This document shows, one piece after another, positions 1 through 7,545 of a DNA stretch of 11,863 nt. This DNA comes from Dehalococcoidia bacterium (GTDB lineage Bacteria; Chloroflexota; Dehalococcoidia; Dehalococcoidales; DAOWKM01): assembly GCA_030643695.1 (NCBI GenBank), contig DAOWKM010000082.1, forward strand, positions 1-11,863. The letters run 5' to 3'. Both the position numbers and the translations under genes were made by a program. Under the pieces are notes generated by a model. The model was not told the origin of the DNA and ran no database searches. It was given only the letters and a program-made list of their open reading frames with translations. Each line of letters opens with the position of its first letter. Within the stretch, counting starts at the first letter, position 1.

Positions 1-1
1 G

Positions 2-979
2 GGAGCTAGCGTTCTCAAGCCTTTGGTAGGAAAGGAAAATGATGGACCAGGCGATGCTGCTATCATCAGGCCAGTCTTGAGCTCGGAAATGGGCGCCATC
101 GTCTCCAACGGTATAAACCCTAGATATGGAGAGATAGACCCCTACTGGATGGCAGCCTCGGCTATGAATGAAGCATTAAGGCAAATTATAGCTGTTGGCG
201 GTAATTTACATAAGGTAGCCCTGCTGGATAATTTCTGCTGGGGTAATGTCCAGCAGCCTGATATACTCGGTGCCTTGGTTAGAGCCGCTCAGGCTTGTTA
301 CGATATGGCGCTTATCTATGAGACACCATTTATCTCCGGTAAGGATAGCCTATACAATGAGTTTGAATATAAGGGCAAGGTTATTTCTATCCCCCATACC
401 CTGCTCATCTCAGCCGTCAGTATTATGGAAGATGTCAGCCGAGCCATATCAATGGATTTTAAGAAAGCGGGCGACCTTGTTTACATTGTGGGCACAACTC
501 ACAATGAGCTGGGGGGTTCGGAATATTTTAAGCTTCATGGTTTTATGGGAAATAGTGTGCCCAAGGTGAATCCACATCAGGGGAAGGAACTGATGGATAG
601 ATTGAGTGTGGCTACGAAAAAGGGCTTAGTTAGTGCCTGCCATGATTGTAGTGAGGGGGGTATTGGGGTTGCCATCGCTGAGATGGCGTTTGCCGGTGGA
701 TTAGGGGCAACAATCTATTTGAAGTTGGTGCCTTTAAGTGGGCCCATAGGTAGGGACGATTTCATACTTCTCTCGGAATCAAATAGCCGTTTCCTGGTTG
801 AGGTGGCACCAGAGAATAAGGACAAGTTTGAAGAGATAATGAAGGGTATTAGCTTGGCTCCTATCGGTGAGGTTACTAATTCTGAGGTGCTGGAAGTGTA
901 TGGACTAGATGGTCGGCAGGTTCTGGCTAAATCGCTTGGCGAATTAAAAGAAGCATGGCAGAAGCCAATTAGGTGGTAG
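2..979 (+). CDS. purL: Phosphoribosylformylglycinamidine synthase subunit PurL, C-terminal part (5' end outside window)
   Basis: This is the synthetase subunit of FGAM synthase, which converts FGAR, glutamine and ATP to FGAM in cytoplasmic de novo purine synthesis. About 325 residues are visible. The frame is open to the left edge and reads GASVLKPLVGKENDGPGDAA, so an apparent TTG start at position 23 is internal. PurL hallmarks are a GG-x-LHKVALLDNFCWGN stretch, the TPFISGKDSLYNE segment of the second AIRS-like ATPase half, and CHDCSEGGIGVAIAEMAF in the AIRS C-terminal domain. It lacks a C-terminal glutaminase domain, so this is the small form that needs separate PurQ (immediately downstream) and PurS (not seen here; it may be separate or fused upstream). 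The stop lies 6 bp before purQ, which indicates co-transcription. Identification is secure; the full length is unknown. Confidence 0.96.
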   Translation, partial: GASVLKPLVGKENDGPGDAAIIRPVLSSEMGAIVSNGINPRYGEIDPYWMAASAMNEALRQIIAVGGNLHKVALLDNFCWGNVQQPDILGALVRAAQACYDMALIYETPFISGKDSLYNEFEYKGKVISIPHTLLISAVSIMEDVSRAISMDFKKAGDLVYIVGTTHNELGGSEYFKLHGFMGNSVPKVNPHQGKELMDRLSVATKKGLVSACHDCSEGGIGVAIAEMAFAGGLGATIYLKLVPLSGPIGRDDFILLSESNSRFLVEVAPENKDKFEEIMKGISLAPIGEVTNSEVLEVYGLDGRQVLAKSLGELKEAWQKPIRW

Positions 980-985
980 AGGTAA

Positions 986-1753
986 ATGGCTAGGGTAAGA
1001 ACGCTGATATTGCGTGCCCCGGGGACAAATTGCGATGTTGAAACCGCTTTTGCCTTTCAGCAGGCTGGAGCCATTGCCTCTTTAGTTCATATTAACCAGC
1101 TAATCCATGGCGAGCAACAGCTCTCTGACTACCAGATACTGGTTATTCCCGGCGGCTTTACCTACGGTGATGATATAAGTGCCGGCAAGGTGCTTGCCAA
1201 TGAGCTTAAATTAAAGTTGGGTGAGGATGTCCAGAATTTCATTAATAATGGAGGGCTGATTCTGGGCATCTGTAATGGCTTTCAGGTGCTGGTTAAAGCT
1301 GGCATTCTCCCCGGGTTACATAATGGTGGGACGCAGCTAACCCTGGCGGCTAATGATTCTGGTAAGTTTGAGTGTCGCTGGGTATATCTGGGGGTGAATG
1401 AGGACACCCCCTGCCTGTTCACTAAAGGGATTGACCGCCTGTATCTACCGGTGGCTCATGCCGAGGGGAAGGTGGTTACTAGTGCTAATGACCTATCTGA
1501 TTTAAGTATAGTGCTGTATTACACTGACGAGAGTGGAAACAGTGATGCTGGCTATCCATATAACCCTAATGGTTCGGTAGGGAATATTGCCGGCATTTGT
1601 GATACCTCAGGACGTATCTTTGCCATGATGCCCCATCCTGAGCGTTATATTCGGGGCACCCAGCACCCACAGTGGACAAGACAGGGAGCCAAAAAGTATG
1701 GCGATGGCTTCCAAGTCTTCCTGAATGCGGTAAAATGGGCTCAGAGTTTATAA
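986..1753 (+). CDS. purQ: Phosphoribosylformylglycinamidine synthase, glutaminase subunit PurQ
   Basis: This class I glutamine amidotransferase subunit hydrolyses glutamine and supplies ammonia to PurL for FGAM synthesis. It is 255 aa, somewhat longer than the roughly 220-230 aa of many PurQ proteins. Visible motifs are APGTNCD near the N-terminus (residues 11-17), GGFTYGDDISAGK (56-68), the nucleophile elbow GICNGFQ with Cys96, and MPHPER with His217 and Glu219, which complete the catalytic triad. All key residues are present. The ATG start is supported by AGAGGT (978-983), a Shine-Dalgarno-like sequence overlapping the purL stop codon, which suggests translational coupling to purL. The 3' end faces the radical SAM gene with only 19 bp between stop codons, and I see no intrinsic terminator there. 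Confidence 0.97.
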   Translation: MARVRTLILRAPGTNCDVETAFAFQQAGAIASLVHINQLIHGEQQLSDYQILVIPGGFTYGDDISAGKVLANELKLKLGEDVQNFINNGGLILGICNGFQVLVKAGILPGLHNGGTQLTLAANDSGKFECRWVYLGVNEDTPCLFTKGIDRLYLPVAHAEGKVVTSANDLSDLSIVLYYTDESGNSDAGYPYNPNGSVGNIAGICDTSGRIFAMMPHPERYIRGTQHPQWTRQGAKKYGDGFQVFLNAVKWAQSL

Positions 1754-1772
1754 ATCAACCAGGGAAATTAGT

Positions 1773-3365
1773 CTAACCCAGTGCCCTATCTAGCTCAAGC
1801 TTGAGCTTCTCCGGTTCAGTGCCTGAGTCTATTATTGCCCACGGCAGTTCTTGGCTGGTATCCCACTGGTGAGTATAGAAATCAATATCTAAATGGCATT
1901 TTTCTACCGCCTGGCGCCAGCCAGCTAATGACACCTCTTCCATACTAGCCAGCACCTCAGCTAGTTTAGTATCGCCTCGGGATAAAACCCCCTGAACCTG
2001 ACTCCAGGCGGGACTTTCACATTTAAGCTTAATTCCTCTTGGCGGTAGTTTGTTTTTGAGTAGGGACAAACGGCGATTCAGAGTGGCGAGAGGCGCCATA
2101 GGTAACCACTGGAAGGGTGTGCCTGCCTTGGGCACAAAGGGAGCAACATTAAGGCTAAGGCGGCTGCCACTTTGCTTCCTATCAAGAATCTTCTTACCGC
2201 TAATAACCAGGTTTATAATTTCCTCTATATCCGCATCAGTCTCCGAAGGCAAACCAATCATAAAGTAGAGCTTGAGCTGCTTTATTCCTTGCTTGGCAAC
2301 CTTGCCTATCGCTTCCAGAATATCGTCCTCGGAGATGCCCTTTTTTATAATCTGACGCAGGCGCTGAGAGCCAGCCTCAGGGGCAAGGGTAATGGTTCGG
2401 GCTCCTCCGTTAGCCATTTCTCTCAATACTATAGGGGAGAGGGGTTTTACTCGTAGGGAGCTGATAGAGAGGCCGGCTCCCATTTGACGCAGCCTAACCA
2501 GTAGCTCCTCTATTTGGGGGTGGTCGGAAACAGCCGGCCCAACTAACCCTATGCGCTTTCTATAGTTAAGTCCTAACTTAGCCTGGGCGATTAGTTTGTC
2601 CATAGATCGAAAGCGCATCGGGCGGAAGGCATTGCTGACTAGGCAGAAGCGACAGCCCCAGTTGCAGCCGCGTTCTATTTCAATGAGGTATAGGTCACCT
2701 AGCTCGGTATCTGGGGTGATTATGCTGGAGGTAGCGGGAAAATCATCCAGATTGCTTACCCACTGGCGAACTATGGGAGTTTCAGGATGGGCTAAAGGTA
2801 CATAAACACCAGGTAGTGAGGCTAATGCCTTCAGTAATTCATGGCGCTTATTGTTAATACCCTCAGATAGCGTGGGGAGCATGACAGGAAGTATCGCCTC
2901 AGCCTCACCAATACACAGACAATCAAAGAAGGGGGATAGTGGCTGGGGATTAGCGATAATACAGGGGCCACCGGCTATGACTAATGGGTGCCGGTCATCA
3001 CGGTCAGCAGCATATAAGGGTATGCCACTGGCGTTAAGAATTGGCACGATGTTAAAGTAATCAAGCTCCTGGGTAATGGAGAAGGCAAGGACAGCGAAGT
3101 CGGAAAGGGGTCGCTGTGATTCCATGCTTAGGATAGGTGCTTTTTGAGCTTTGCCTTCCTTTTCCCAGAAGGCCCGTTCGCAGACGACTTCACCGTAGCT
3201 ATTTAACAGGCGATAAATGGTATGAAGTCCTAGGTTGGACATACCTACGTAATAGGAATTGGGATAGATAAGAGCAACCGGGATTCTGCCTCCCCAGTCC
3301 TTGATAATGGTGCCCTGTTCTCGGGAAAGCCGCCATCTGTTTTTTTTGATTTCATCCCAGCCCAT
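1773..3365 (-). CDS. B12-binding-like / radical SAM protein (TIGR03960-like), function unknown
   Basis: This is a radical SAM enzyme of unknown substrate. Numbering follows the longest frame (548 aa from a GTG at 3419). The N-terminal part (about 45-190) resembles a cobalamin-binding Rossmann domain, with VALIYPNSYYVGMSNLGL and later AGGPCIIANPQPLSPFFD. The radical SAM core follows: ERGCNWGCRFC carries the CxxxCxxC [4Fe-4S] motif at Cys252, Cys256 and Cys259, and LAPEAGS and FMIGLPSETDADI are typical later core motifs. The C-terminus (LPWAIIDSGTE...ELDRAL) resembles the tail of the TIGR03960-type family. I prefer the ATG at 3365 (residue 19 of the long frame, giving 530 aa), because a perfect TATAAT box sits inside the 18-codon extension and neither start has a good Shine-Dalgarno sequence. 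It is divergent from the MBL-fold gene and convergent with purQ. The family is clear; the reaction is not known to me. Confidence 0.88.
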   Translation of the reverse strand: MGWDEIKKNRWRLSREQGTIIKDWGGRIPVALIYPNSYYVGMSNLGLHTIYRLLNSYGEVVCERAFWEKEGKAQKAPILSMESQRPLSDFAVLAFSITQELDYFNIVPILNASGIPLYAADRDDRHPLVIAGGPCIIANPQPLSPFFDCLCIGEAEAILPVMLPTLSEGINNKRHELLKALASLPGVYVPLAHPETPIVRQWVSNLDDFPATSSIITPDTELGDLYLIEIERGCNWGCRFCLVSNAFRPMRFRSMDKLIAQAKLGLNYRKRIGLVGPAVSDHPQIEELLVRLRQMGAGLSISSLRVKPLSPIVLREMANGGARTITLAPEAGSQRLRQIIKKGISEDDILEAIGKVAKQGIKQLKLYFMIGLPSETDADIEEIINLVISGKKILDRKQSGSRLSLNVAPFVPKAGTPFQWLPMAPLATLNRRLSLLKNKLPPRGIKLKCESPAWSQVQGVLSRGDTKLAEVLASMEEVSLAGWRQAVEKCHLDIDFYTHQWDTSQELPWAIIDSGTEPEKLKLELDRALG

Positions 3366-3372
3366 AGTCGCT

Positions 3373-3401
3373 ATTATATAGTTTCTGGAGAAAAGTTGCG
3401 A
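3373..3401 (-). promoter_or_regulatory. Candidate promoter of the radical SAM gene (leaderless geometry)
   Basis: A perfect TATAAT -10 hexamer reads on the minus strand from 3378 to 3373. A weak -35 candidate, TCGCAA (3401-3396), is 17 bp upstream and matches only 3 of 6 consensus positions. Seven bases separate the -10 box from the ATG at 3365, so the predicted transcription start (about 3366) is one base before the start codon. The box lies inside the longer GTG-initiated frame and so argues for the shorter protein. Confidence 0.5.
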
Positions 3402-3423
3402 TTGGCATCCGATAGGCACGAAT

Positions 3424-3453
3424 TAGACAAAGGGCAGATAGGTGATGTAAAAT
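3424..3453 (+). promoter_or_regulatory. Candidate sigma70-type promoter of the MBL-fold gene
   Basis: TAGACA (3424-3429, 5 of 6 to TTGACA) and TAAAAT (3448-3453, 5 of 6 to TATAAT) are 18 bp apart. The predicted start of transcription is about 3460, only about 4 nt before the ATG at 3464, so the message would be almost leaderless. A GGTGAT stretch upstream would lie within the promoter rather than in the mRNA. Confidence 0.55.
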
Positions 3454-3463
3454 AACTGACATA

Positions 3464-4096
3464 ATGGATATTAGCTGGCTGGGTCATTCTTGCTTCAGGC
3501 TCAGGGGTAGGCATGCTACAGTTATCACTGACCCGTATTCACCAGGTCTGGGCTATACACTGGGCAAGCCTACTGCTCATATTGTGACGGTAAGTCATCA
3601 ACACCCGGGTCACTCCTATGTTCAGGGCATTGGTGGTGAGCCAAGACTGGTTACCGGTCCCGGTGAGTATGAAATTAGCGGCGTCCTGATTATAGGGATA
3701 GCTACCTTCCACGACCCTGAAGGAGGGGGAAAACGGGGTAAAAACACTGCCTATCTTATAGAGATAGATGAGGTCACGGTATGTCACCTTGGTGACCTGG
3801 GGCATATGCTTACTACTGAGCAGGTAGAGGGGTTAGATAATGTAGATGTGCTACTGCTCCCAGTAGGTGGGGTATCTACAATTAACCCTGCTGTGGCAGC
3901 GGCGGTAGTTCGGCAGCTTGAGCCAAAGGCAGTGATTCCAATGCACTACAAAACTCAGGCAATAAGCCGGGAGCTGGAGCCGGTAGAAAAATTTCTCAAG
4001 GAAATCGGGGTGAGGGAGGTCAAATCACAACCCAAGCTGTCCTTTACCAAGTCGGGTTTGCCAGCTACTACCGAGGTCTTCTTGCTTGACTATTGA
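3464..4096 (+). CDS. Metallo-beta-lactamase-fold protein (Lactamase_B_3/UPF0173-like) with altered metal motif
   Basis: This 210-aa cytoplasmic protein of the metallo-hydrolase fold has no signal peptide. Family features are the N-terminal WLGHSCFRL (His8), DPYSPGLG, a metal motif region VTVSHQHPGHS (His45, His47, His50), PGEYE (66-70), TFHD (His83), CHLGDLGH (Asp111, His114) and VIPMHYKT (His161). This order matches the small UPF0173/PF13483-type hydrolases. The usual HxHxDH motif reads HQHPGH here: the aspartate expected at position 49, normally a ligand of the second metal, is glycine (codon GGT). Either the protein binds one metal or its activity has changed. The substrate is unknown. It has its own promoter in the divergent intergenic region. 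Its stop is 25 bp from the stop of the convergent surface-protein gene, with no visible terminator between them. Confidence 0.87.
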   Translation: MDISWLGHSCFRLRGRHATVITDPYSPGLGYTLGKPTAHIVTVSHQHPGHSYVQGIGGEPRLVTGPGEYEISGVLIIGIATFHDPEGGGKRGKNTAYLIEIDEVTVCHLGDLGHMLTTEQVEGLDNVDVLLLPVGGVSTINPAVAAAVVRQLEPKAVIPMHYKTQAISRELEPVEKFLKEIGVREVKSQPKLSFTKSGLPATTEVFLLDY

Positions 4097-4121
4097 GTTA
4101 TTTTAGAGAGTCTATCCTTTC

Positions 4122-7094
4122 CTAAGACCGCTTTACTATTTTTACCAGCACCACCATGGTGATTAATAGCAGCACTATGGTCAGGAGCAGGGCACCAGTT
4201 AGATACTTTACCCAGTCAGGGGTGGTTAGCTGAGGTGGGGCTGGGGGTGATGGTGGCAGTGGCTCTTGAGTTGGTGATTCCTGCGCTGGTGGTGAGGGTG
4301 GTGGCTCAGTGGTGAAGGCGCCAACAGCACTCCAGGCACTACAAGTATCAGAACTGATAGCTCTAACCTTCCAATAGTAAGTAGTATCGTAGTTCAGATT
4401 TATATTACACTCCCAGGCAGTACCGGGTAGGGCGAAGTCCTCAACCTTTAGGATTGTTGGATTAGTCAAGGAAGCAACAGTAGACACGATAAGCTCGTAG
4501 CCGTCGGCACCAGCTACAGCGCTCCATTGAAATATTGGCTTGAGCCCTGCACCACTGGCGCCAGCTTCAGGACTGTAAAGCTTGGGAGCAATAGCCTCAG
4601 TGCCCGAACTGGTGATAAATGACCACTTGGCTGACCAAGGGCTTAATACTGGCTCGGTGGCTCTTACCCGCCAGTAATATATGGTAGCTGGTTTCAGTGC
4701 TGGCATCCGGGCTGAGCTGGCTTGGATATCATCCTCAAATCCATCAGGAACGGTGGAGAAGTCAGTAGTATAGTTAAGTTGCCACTTATATTCGGTGGCA
4801 CCGGCTAATGTTTCCCAATCAAGGCTAACATTACTGATAGTGTAGTTAATAATTATCCCTACACCTTGCCCGTTATCAGGCGGTGAGGTCAGCGTAATCG
4901 GTAGGGTTAAACTATCAGTATAGGTCATCAACCTGATATTGGCGGCATCAATTGACCACAGTTGATTATCACATAGCCATAGTTTAGTTAGGGTGGCGCC
5001 ATCATCAAGACCGCGAGTTACTGTTTCAAATGTTGGTCCTAGTGAATATGTTGGGTTAAGAGAGCGCTCCATACCACCATCGGCTTTGAAGTTGGTGGCA
5101 TATAGTGTGCCATCAGCCGATGTTACTAGTTGCTTGAGTATGCCACCTTGGGGCAGAGTGCCGTCTATGCTTTTCCAGCTAACACTGGTGCCGATAATAA
5201 AGCGGTAGATGCCCTTATTTGCAGTATCACTGGCAGCATAGATGGTGTGGTTGCTGCTGAATTTGGGGTCAACGGCAACAGCTATCGCGCCAGTGAGGGG
5301 TGATGAAGCGGCATCAGGTGGCAGTGGCTCAAACGAGCTGCCATTATCATCAGACCAGTAGACCCAGCCATCACTATTACCTATTAAAAGAGTCTCATCC
5401 TCACTATAGTTGGGTGACAGGGCTATAGAGTTTAATGATTGGTTACCAGCTACTGCCGGGGTAAGGTAGCTTAAGCCACCGTTGGTGGTGCGGTAGATTA
5501 GCCCGTTACTTCCATCATAGCTACCAATAAACAGCGTGTTATCATTAGCTACTGCCCATACATCAATTGAGAACGAGGCAACCCGGGGGGAACTAAAGCC
5601 TTGACCGCTATCGGTTGACTTCCATATTGCTGGATTGCCGTTACTGGTTCCGACTAGGAATATCGCCTCACTGCCATTGCCGTATTGAGGAGAAAGCTTA
5701 ACCAGGCTGATACTATCTATATCAGGCAGGGTGCTGGTGAGCAGCCTTTCCCACCTTGTGCCGCCATCCAGGCTCCGCCATAGGCTATATTCATTGCCAT
5801 AGGTGAGCATAAACAGGGTGTTATCTTGGCTATAGTTGGGTGATGGTGCCAGGTCAGCAATCCTGCTAATACTGGTATCAACTAAGCCTATCTGGTTCCA
5901 GGTAGCGCCGCCATCTGTTGTGTGAGAGACGCCGCTTTCAATGCCGCTGGTAGCAGCGTATGCTTTACCGCTATTGGCAAAGTCCTCAGCCATCACCACA
6001 CAGGTCTCAGACCCTCCTGTTGGCTGTTTAGTGCTCCTTGTCCAGTTACTCCCGCCATCGGTGCTGTAGTAAACCTGAGCACTACCGGCGGCACCAGCCA
6101 TCAGATTAGCCTCAGCAGCACTGCCAGTAACCGCCAAGCTGGTAACATCAATATTGCTCAGGTTATAGTCAGCGCCAATGTTAAGGTCAGTAGCTACCGA
6201 GCTACCTGGTGCCTCACCAATCATATAGACATCACCGTCATTATTATCAGTATCAATAGCTACGAATAGGGTGCTGTCTTCAGAGTAATCATCAGGGAAG
6301 GCAATAGCTGCTGAGTCTTGCACGACCACCGAGGTGGGGATTCCTGAATTATCCTTATCCAGTCTGGCGTCACCCATAACTTCGCCCCAGTCAACACCAC
6401 CAATCTTGGTGGTAACCAAGGTATCTTTCTCATCAGTGACCACCGCCACCAGTTGCCCGTCGCTGGTAAAGTTTGGGGAGAAGGCTACAGCATAAACATC
6501 ATAGCTGCCTGGGCTAGTGTCTATCCAACCGGTGAACGGCTTATTCTCATTCAGGATATAGACCCCACCAAATTGTGAGTTGTCGGTGTCTCTAGTGCCG
6601 ACAGCGATAATATTGTTGCTATCTAGTGGGGCAACATCAATAGAGGTGATTTCTATATTGTTGCTGCCTGCCCCACCCGGATTTGGTGATAGTGAGATGA
6701 AACTACTGCCAGCATCAGTGGACTTGTAGATATGAGACATTGTGGCATAGTAAATAGTGCTGGCATCATTGGGAGCGGTGGCTAGAGCAGCTATGGTGCC
6801 CTTGACCTTACCTGTGTGTGACCAACTGTAGCCGCCATCGGTGGACTTAAATAGCGTATAGCTTGTCCCTGAGGGATTGGCGTAGCAGTAGAGGCTGCCA
6901 TCAATCGCCATAGTTAGGTGCTGGACATCTGAGTTATTGGCTAGCACCCAATTACCTGCCCTGCCCTCGGTGGGGATATTAACCCTTGACCATTTAACCT
7001 GAGCCGGACTGGCAGTGGCTGGGCTGATAGGGACAATTAAGCCGAGCAGGCACAGTAGCAAAATTAGCATGGCAACAAGGTTTAGTTTTGCCAT
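4122..7094 (-). CDS. Exported Asp-box (BNR) beta-propeller protein with FN3-like domains and C-terminal membrane anchor (paralogue 2)
   Basis: This 990-aa predicted cell-surface protein starts with a Sec signal peptide (hydrophobic about 5-22, likely cleavage ATA|SP after residue 28). Residues about 30-700 carry at least eight Asp-box-like motifs (S/T-x-D-x-G-x-x-W/F): 84-91, 125-132, 344-351, 392-399, 441-448, 493-500, 536-543 and 581-588. They alternate with a second motif of the type SPNYSxDxTLF, the pattern of one or more sortilin/BNR-like beta-propellers. Two fibronectin-III-like domains follow (about 731-829 and 835-929; IYYWRVRA and TYYWKVRA strands), then a Pro/Ser-rich stalk (931-957), one transmembrane helix (about 963-985) and the basic tail KIVKRS. 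There is no LPXTG motif. I see no catalytic signature, so Asp boxes should not be read as sialidase activity. It is homologous along its length to the gene upstream (7546-10644). An S-layer or envelope structural role is inference. Confidence 0.88.
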   Translation of the reverse strand: MAKLNLVAMLILLLCLLGLIVPISPATASPAQVKWSRVNIPTEGRAGNWVLANNSDVQHLTMAIDGSLYCYANPSGTSYTLFKSTDGGYSWSHTGKVKGTIAALATAPNDASTIYYATMSHIYKSTDAGSSFISLSPNPGGAGSNNIEITSIDVAPLDSNNIIAVGTRDTDNSQFGGVYILNENKPFTGWIDTSPGSYDVYAVAFSPNFTSDGQLVAVVTDEKDTLVTTKIGGVDWGEVMGDARLDKDNSGIPTSVVVQDSAAIAFPDDYSEDSTLFVAIDTDNNDGDVYMIGEAPGSSVATDLNIGADYNLSNIDVTSLAVTGSAAEANLMAGAAGSAQVYYSTDGGSNWTRSTKQPTGGSETCVVMAEDFANSGKAYAATSGIESGVSHTTDGGATWNQIGLVDTSISRIADLAPSPNYSQDNTLFMLTYGNEYSLWRSLDGGTRWERLLTSTLPDIDSISLVKLSPQYGNGSEAIFLVGTSNGNPAIWKSTDSGQGFSSPRVASFSIDVWAVANDNTLFIGSYDGSNGLIYRTTNGGLSYLTPAVAGNQSLNSIALSPNYSEDETLLIGNSDGWVYWSDDNGSSFEPLPPDAASSPLTGAIAVAVDPKFSSNHTIYAASDTANKGIYRFIIGTSVSWKSIDGTLPQGGILKQLVTSADGTLYATNFKADGGMERSLNPTYSLGPTFETVTRGLDDGATLTKLWLCDNQLWSIDAANIRLMTYTDSLTLPITLTSPPDNGQGVGIIINYTISNVSLDWETLAGATEYKWQLNYTTDFSTVPDGFEDDIQASSARMPALKPATIYYWRVRATEPVLSPWSAKWSFITSSGTEAIAPKLYSPEAGASGAGLKPIFQWSAVAGADGYELIVSTVASLTNPTILKVEDFALPGTAWECNINLNYDTTYYWKVRAISSDTCSAWSAVGAFTTEPPPSPPAQESPTQEPLPPSPPAPPQLTTPDWVKYLTGALLLTIVLLLITMVVLVKIVKRS

Positions 7095-7101
7095 TGGGCG
7101 A

Positions 7102-7131
7102 ATTTTACCTTGGTGGCAAGGTGAAAGTCAA
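7102..7131 (-). promoter_or_regulatory. Candidate promoter of the second surface-protein gene (leaderless geometry)
   Basis: On the minus strand TTGACT (7131-7126, 5 of 6) and TAAAAT (7107-7102, 5 of 6) are separated by 18 bp. The -10 box is 7 bases from the ATG at 7094, giving a predicted transcription start at about 7095 and a leaderless message. No Shine-Dalgarno sequence would remain in the transcript. This supports expression independent of the upstream paralogue, which ends in its own terminator. Confidence 0.6.
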
Positions 7132-7150
7132 TATATTAATAATCTTTATC

Positions 7151-7224
7151 TACCTCACCCTCTTAATCCCCCTCTCCTTAAAAGGAGAGGGGGAGATAAA
7201 AAAAGAGGGGCGCCAGCCCCTCTT
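7151..7224 (-). repeat. Two-hairpin dispersed-type repeat, copy A (inverted relative to copy B)
   Basis: This unit contains two palindromes. The first has arms CCCCCTCTCC (7168-7177) and GGAGAGGGGG (7184-7193). The second is a 9-bp stem around GGGGC/GCCCC (7203-7211 with 7216-7224, 4-nt loop). Read on the minus strand, the order is GGGGC hairpin, a short spacer, C5/G5 hairpin, then a G-rich tail. That is the same order as copy B on the plus strand at 7364-7438. It sits in the gap between the two surface-protein genes. The short frames here look non-coding. Confidence 0.7.
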
Positions 7225-7363
7225 AGACACCCTGATTAAAGGGGAAAACGGGATAATAAAGGGATTAAAAGGGGCGAAGCCATGATAAGAAGATGTTCAT
7301 ATCATAATTCCCTTCCCTCTCCATAATATGGATATATATTCCTATCATGAGGGGGAAGAGATT
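7225..7363. other. Non-coding spacer between repeat copies A and B
   Basis: No credible gene is visible. The stretch contains G-rich fragments such as GATTAAAAGGGGCGAAGCC near 7263-7281, which resembles a broken half of the GGGGC hairpin found in copies A and B. It also has an imperfect inverted pair, CTTCCCTCTC against GAGGGGGAAG, around an AT-rich centre (about 7313-7358). It may be the degraded interior of a small repeat element. Confidence 0.4.
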
Positions 7364-7438
7364 TTAGAGAGGGGCGACGCCCCTCTCTAACCTACACTCC
7401 CCCTTCCCTTATTAAGGGAAGGGGGTCAGGGGGATAGG
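7364..7438 (+). repeat. Two-hairpin dispersed-type repeat, copy B
   Basis: The first palindrome has 12-bp arms, TTAGAGAGGGGC (7364-7375) and GCCCCTCTCTAA (7379-7390), with a 3-nt loop. The second has 12-bp arms CCCCCTTCCCTT (7399-7410) and AAGGGAAGGGGG (7414-7425). A G-rich tail (GGGGGATAGG) follows. The arrangement aligns with the reverse complement of copy A, with compensating differences in the stems: CCCCCTCTCC pairs GGAGAGGGGG in A, and CCCCCTTCCC pairs GGGAAGGGGG in B. Confidence 0.72.
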
Positions 7439-7470
7439 TTGCTAAACGCTCTTTATGGGAATAGGGTTGC

Positions 7471-7511
7471 CAAATTATAAAGAGAGAGCCCCTGCTTGAG
7501 CAGGGGCTCTC
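7471..7511 (-). terminator. Intrinsic terminator of the first surface-protein gene
   Basis: A perfect 12-bp stem (GAGAGCCCCTGC at 7484-7495 with GCAGGGGCTCTC at 7500-7511) and a 4-nt loop begin 35 bp after the stop codon at 7546. On the minus strand the stem is followed by TCTTTATAATTTG, a moderately T-rich tract. It separates transcription of the two paralogous genes. Confidence 0.85.
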
Positions 7512-7545
7512 GGAGTATCCGGTTTAATCACCCATCAAGCTAGAA

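Noticed and set aside
23..979. TTG at 23 as the start of a complete 318-aa gene
   Set aside because: The same frame is open upstream to position 2 and reads as PurL sequence; the gene is cut by the window edge.
3366..3419. GTG at 3419 as the start of the radical SAM gene
   Set aside because: The 18 extra codons contain a perfect TATAAT box, have no Shine-Dalgarno sequence and do not look like the N-terminus of the family; the ATG at 3365 is preferred but not proven.
7015..7285. Short plus-strand frames across 7015-7285
   Set aside because: They run through a signal-peptide region antisense and then through palindromic repeat DNA; the translation is explained by the repeats.
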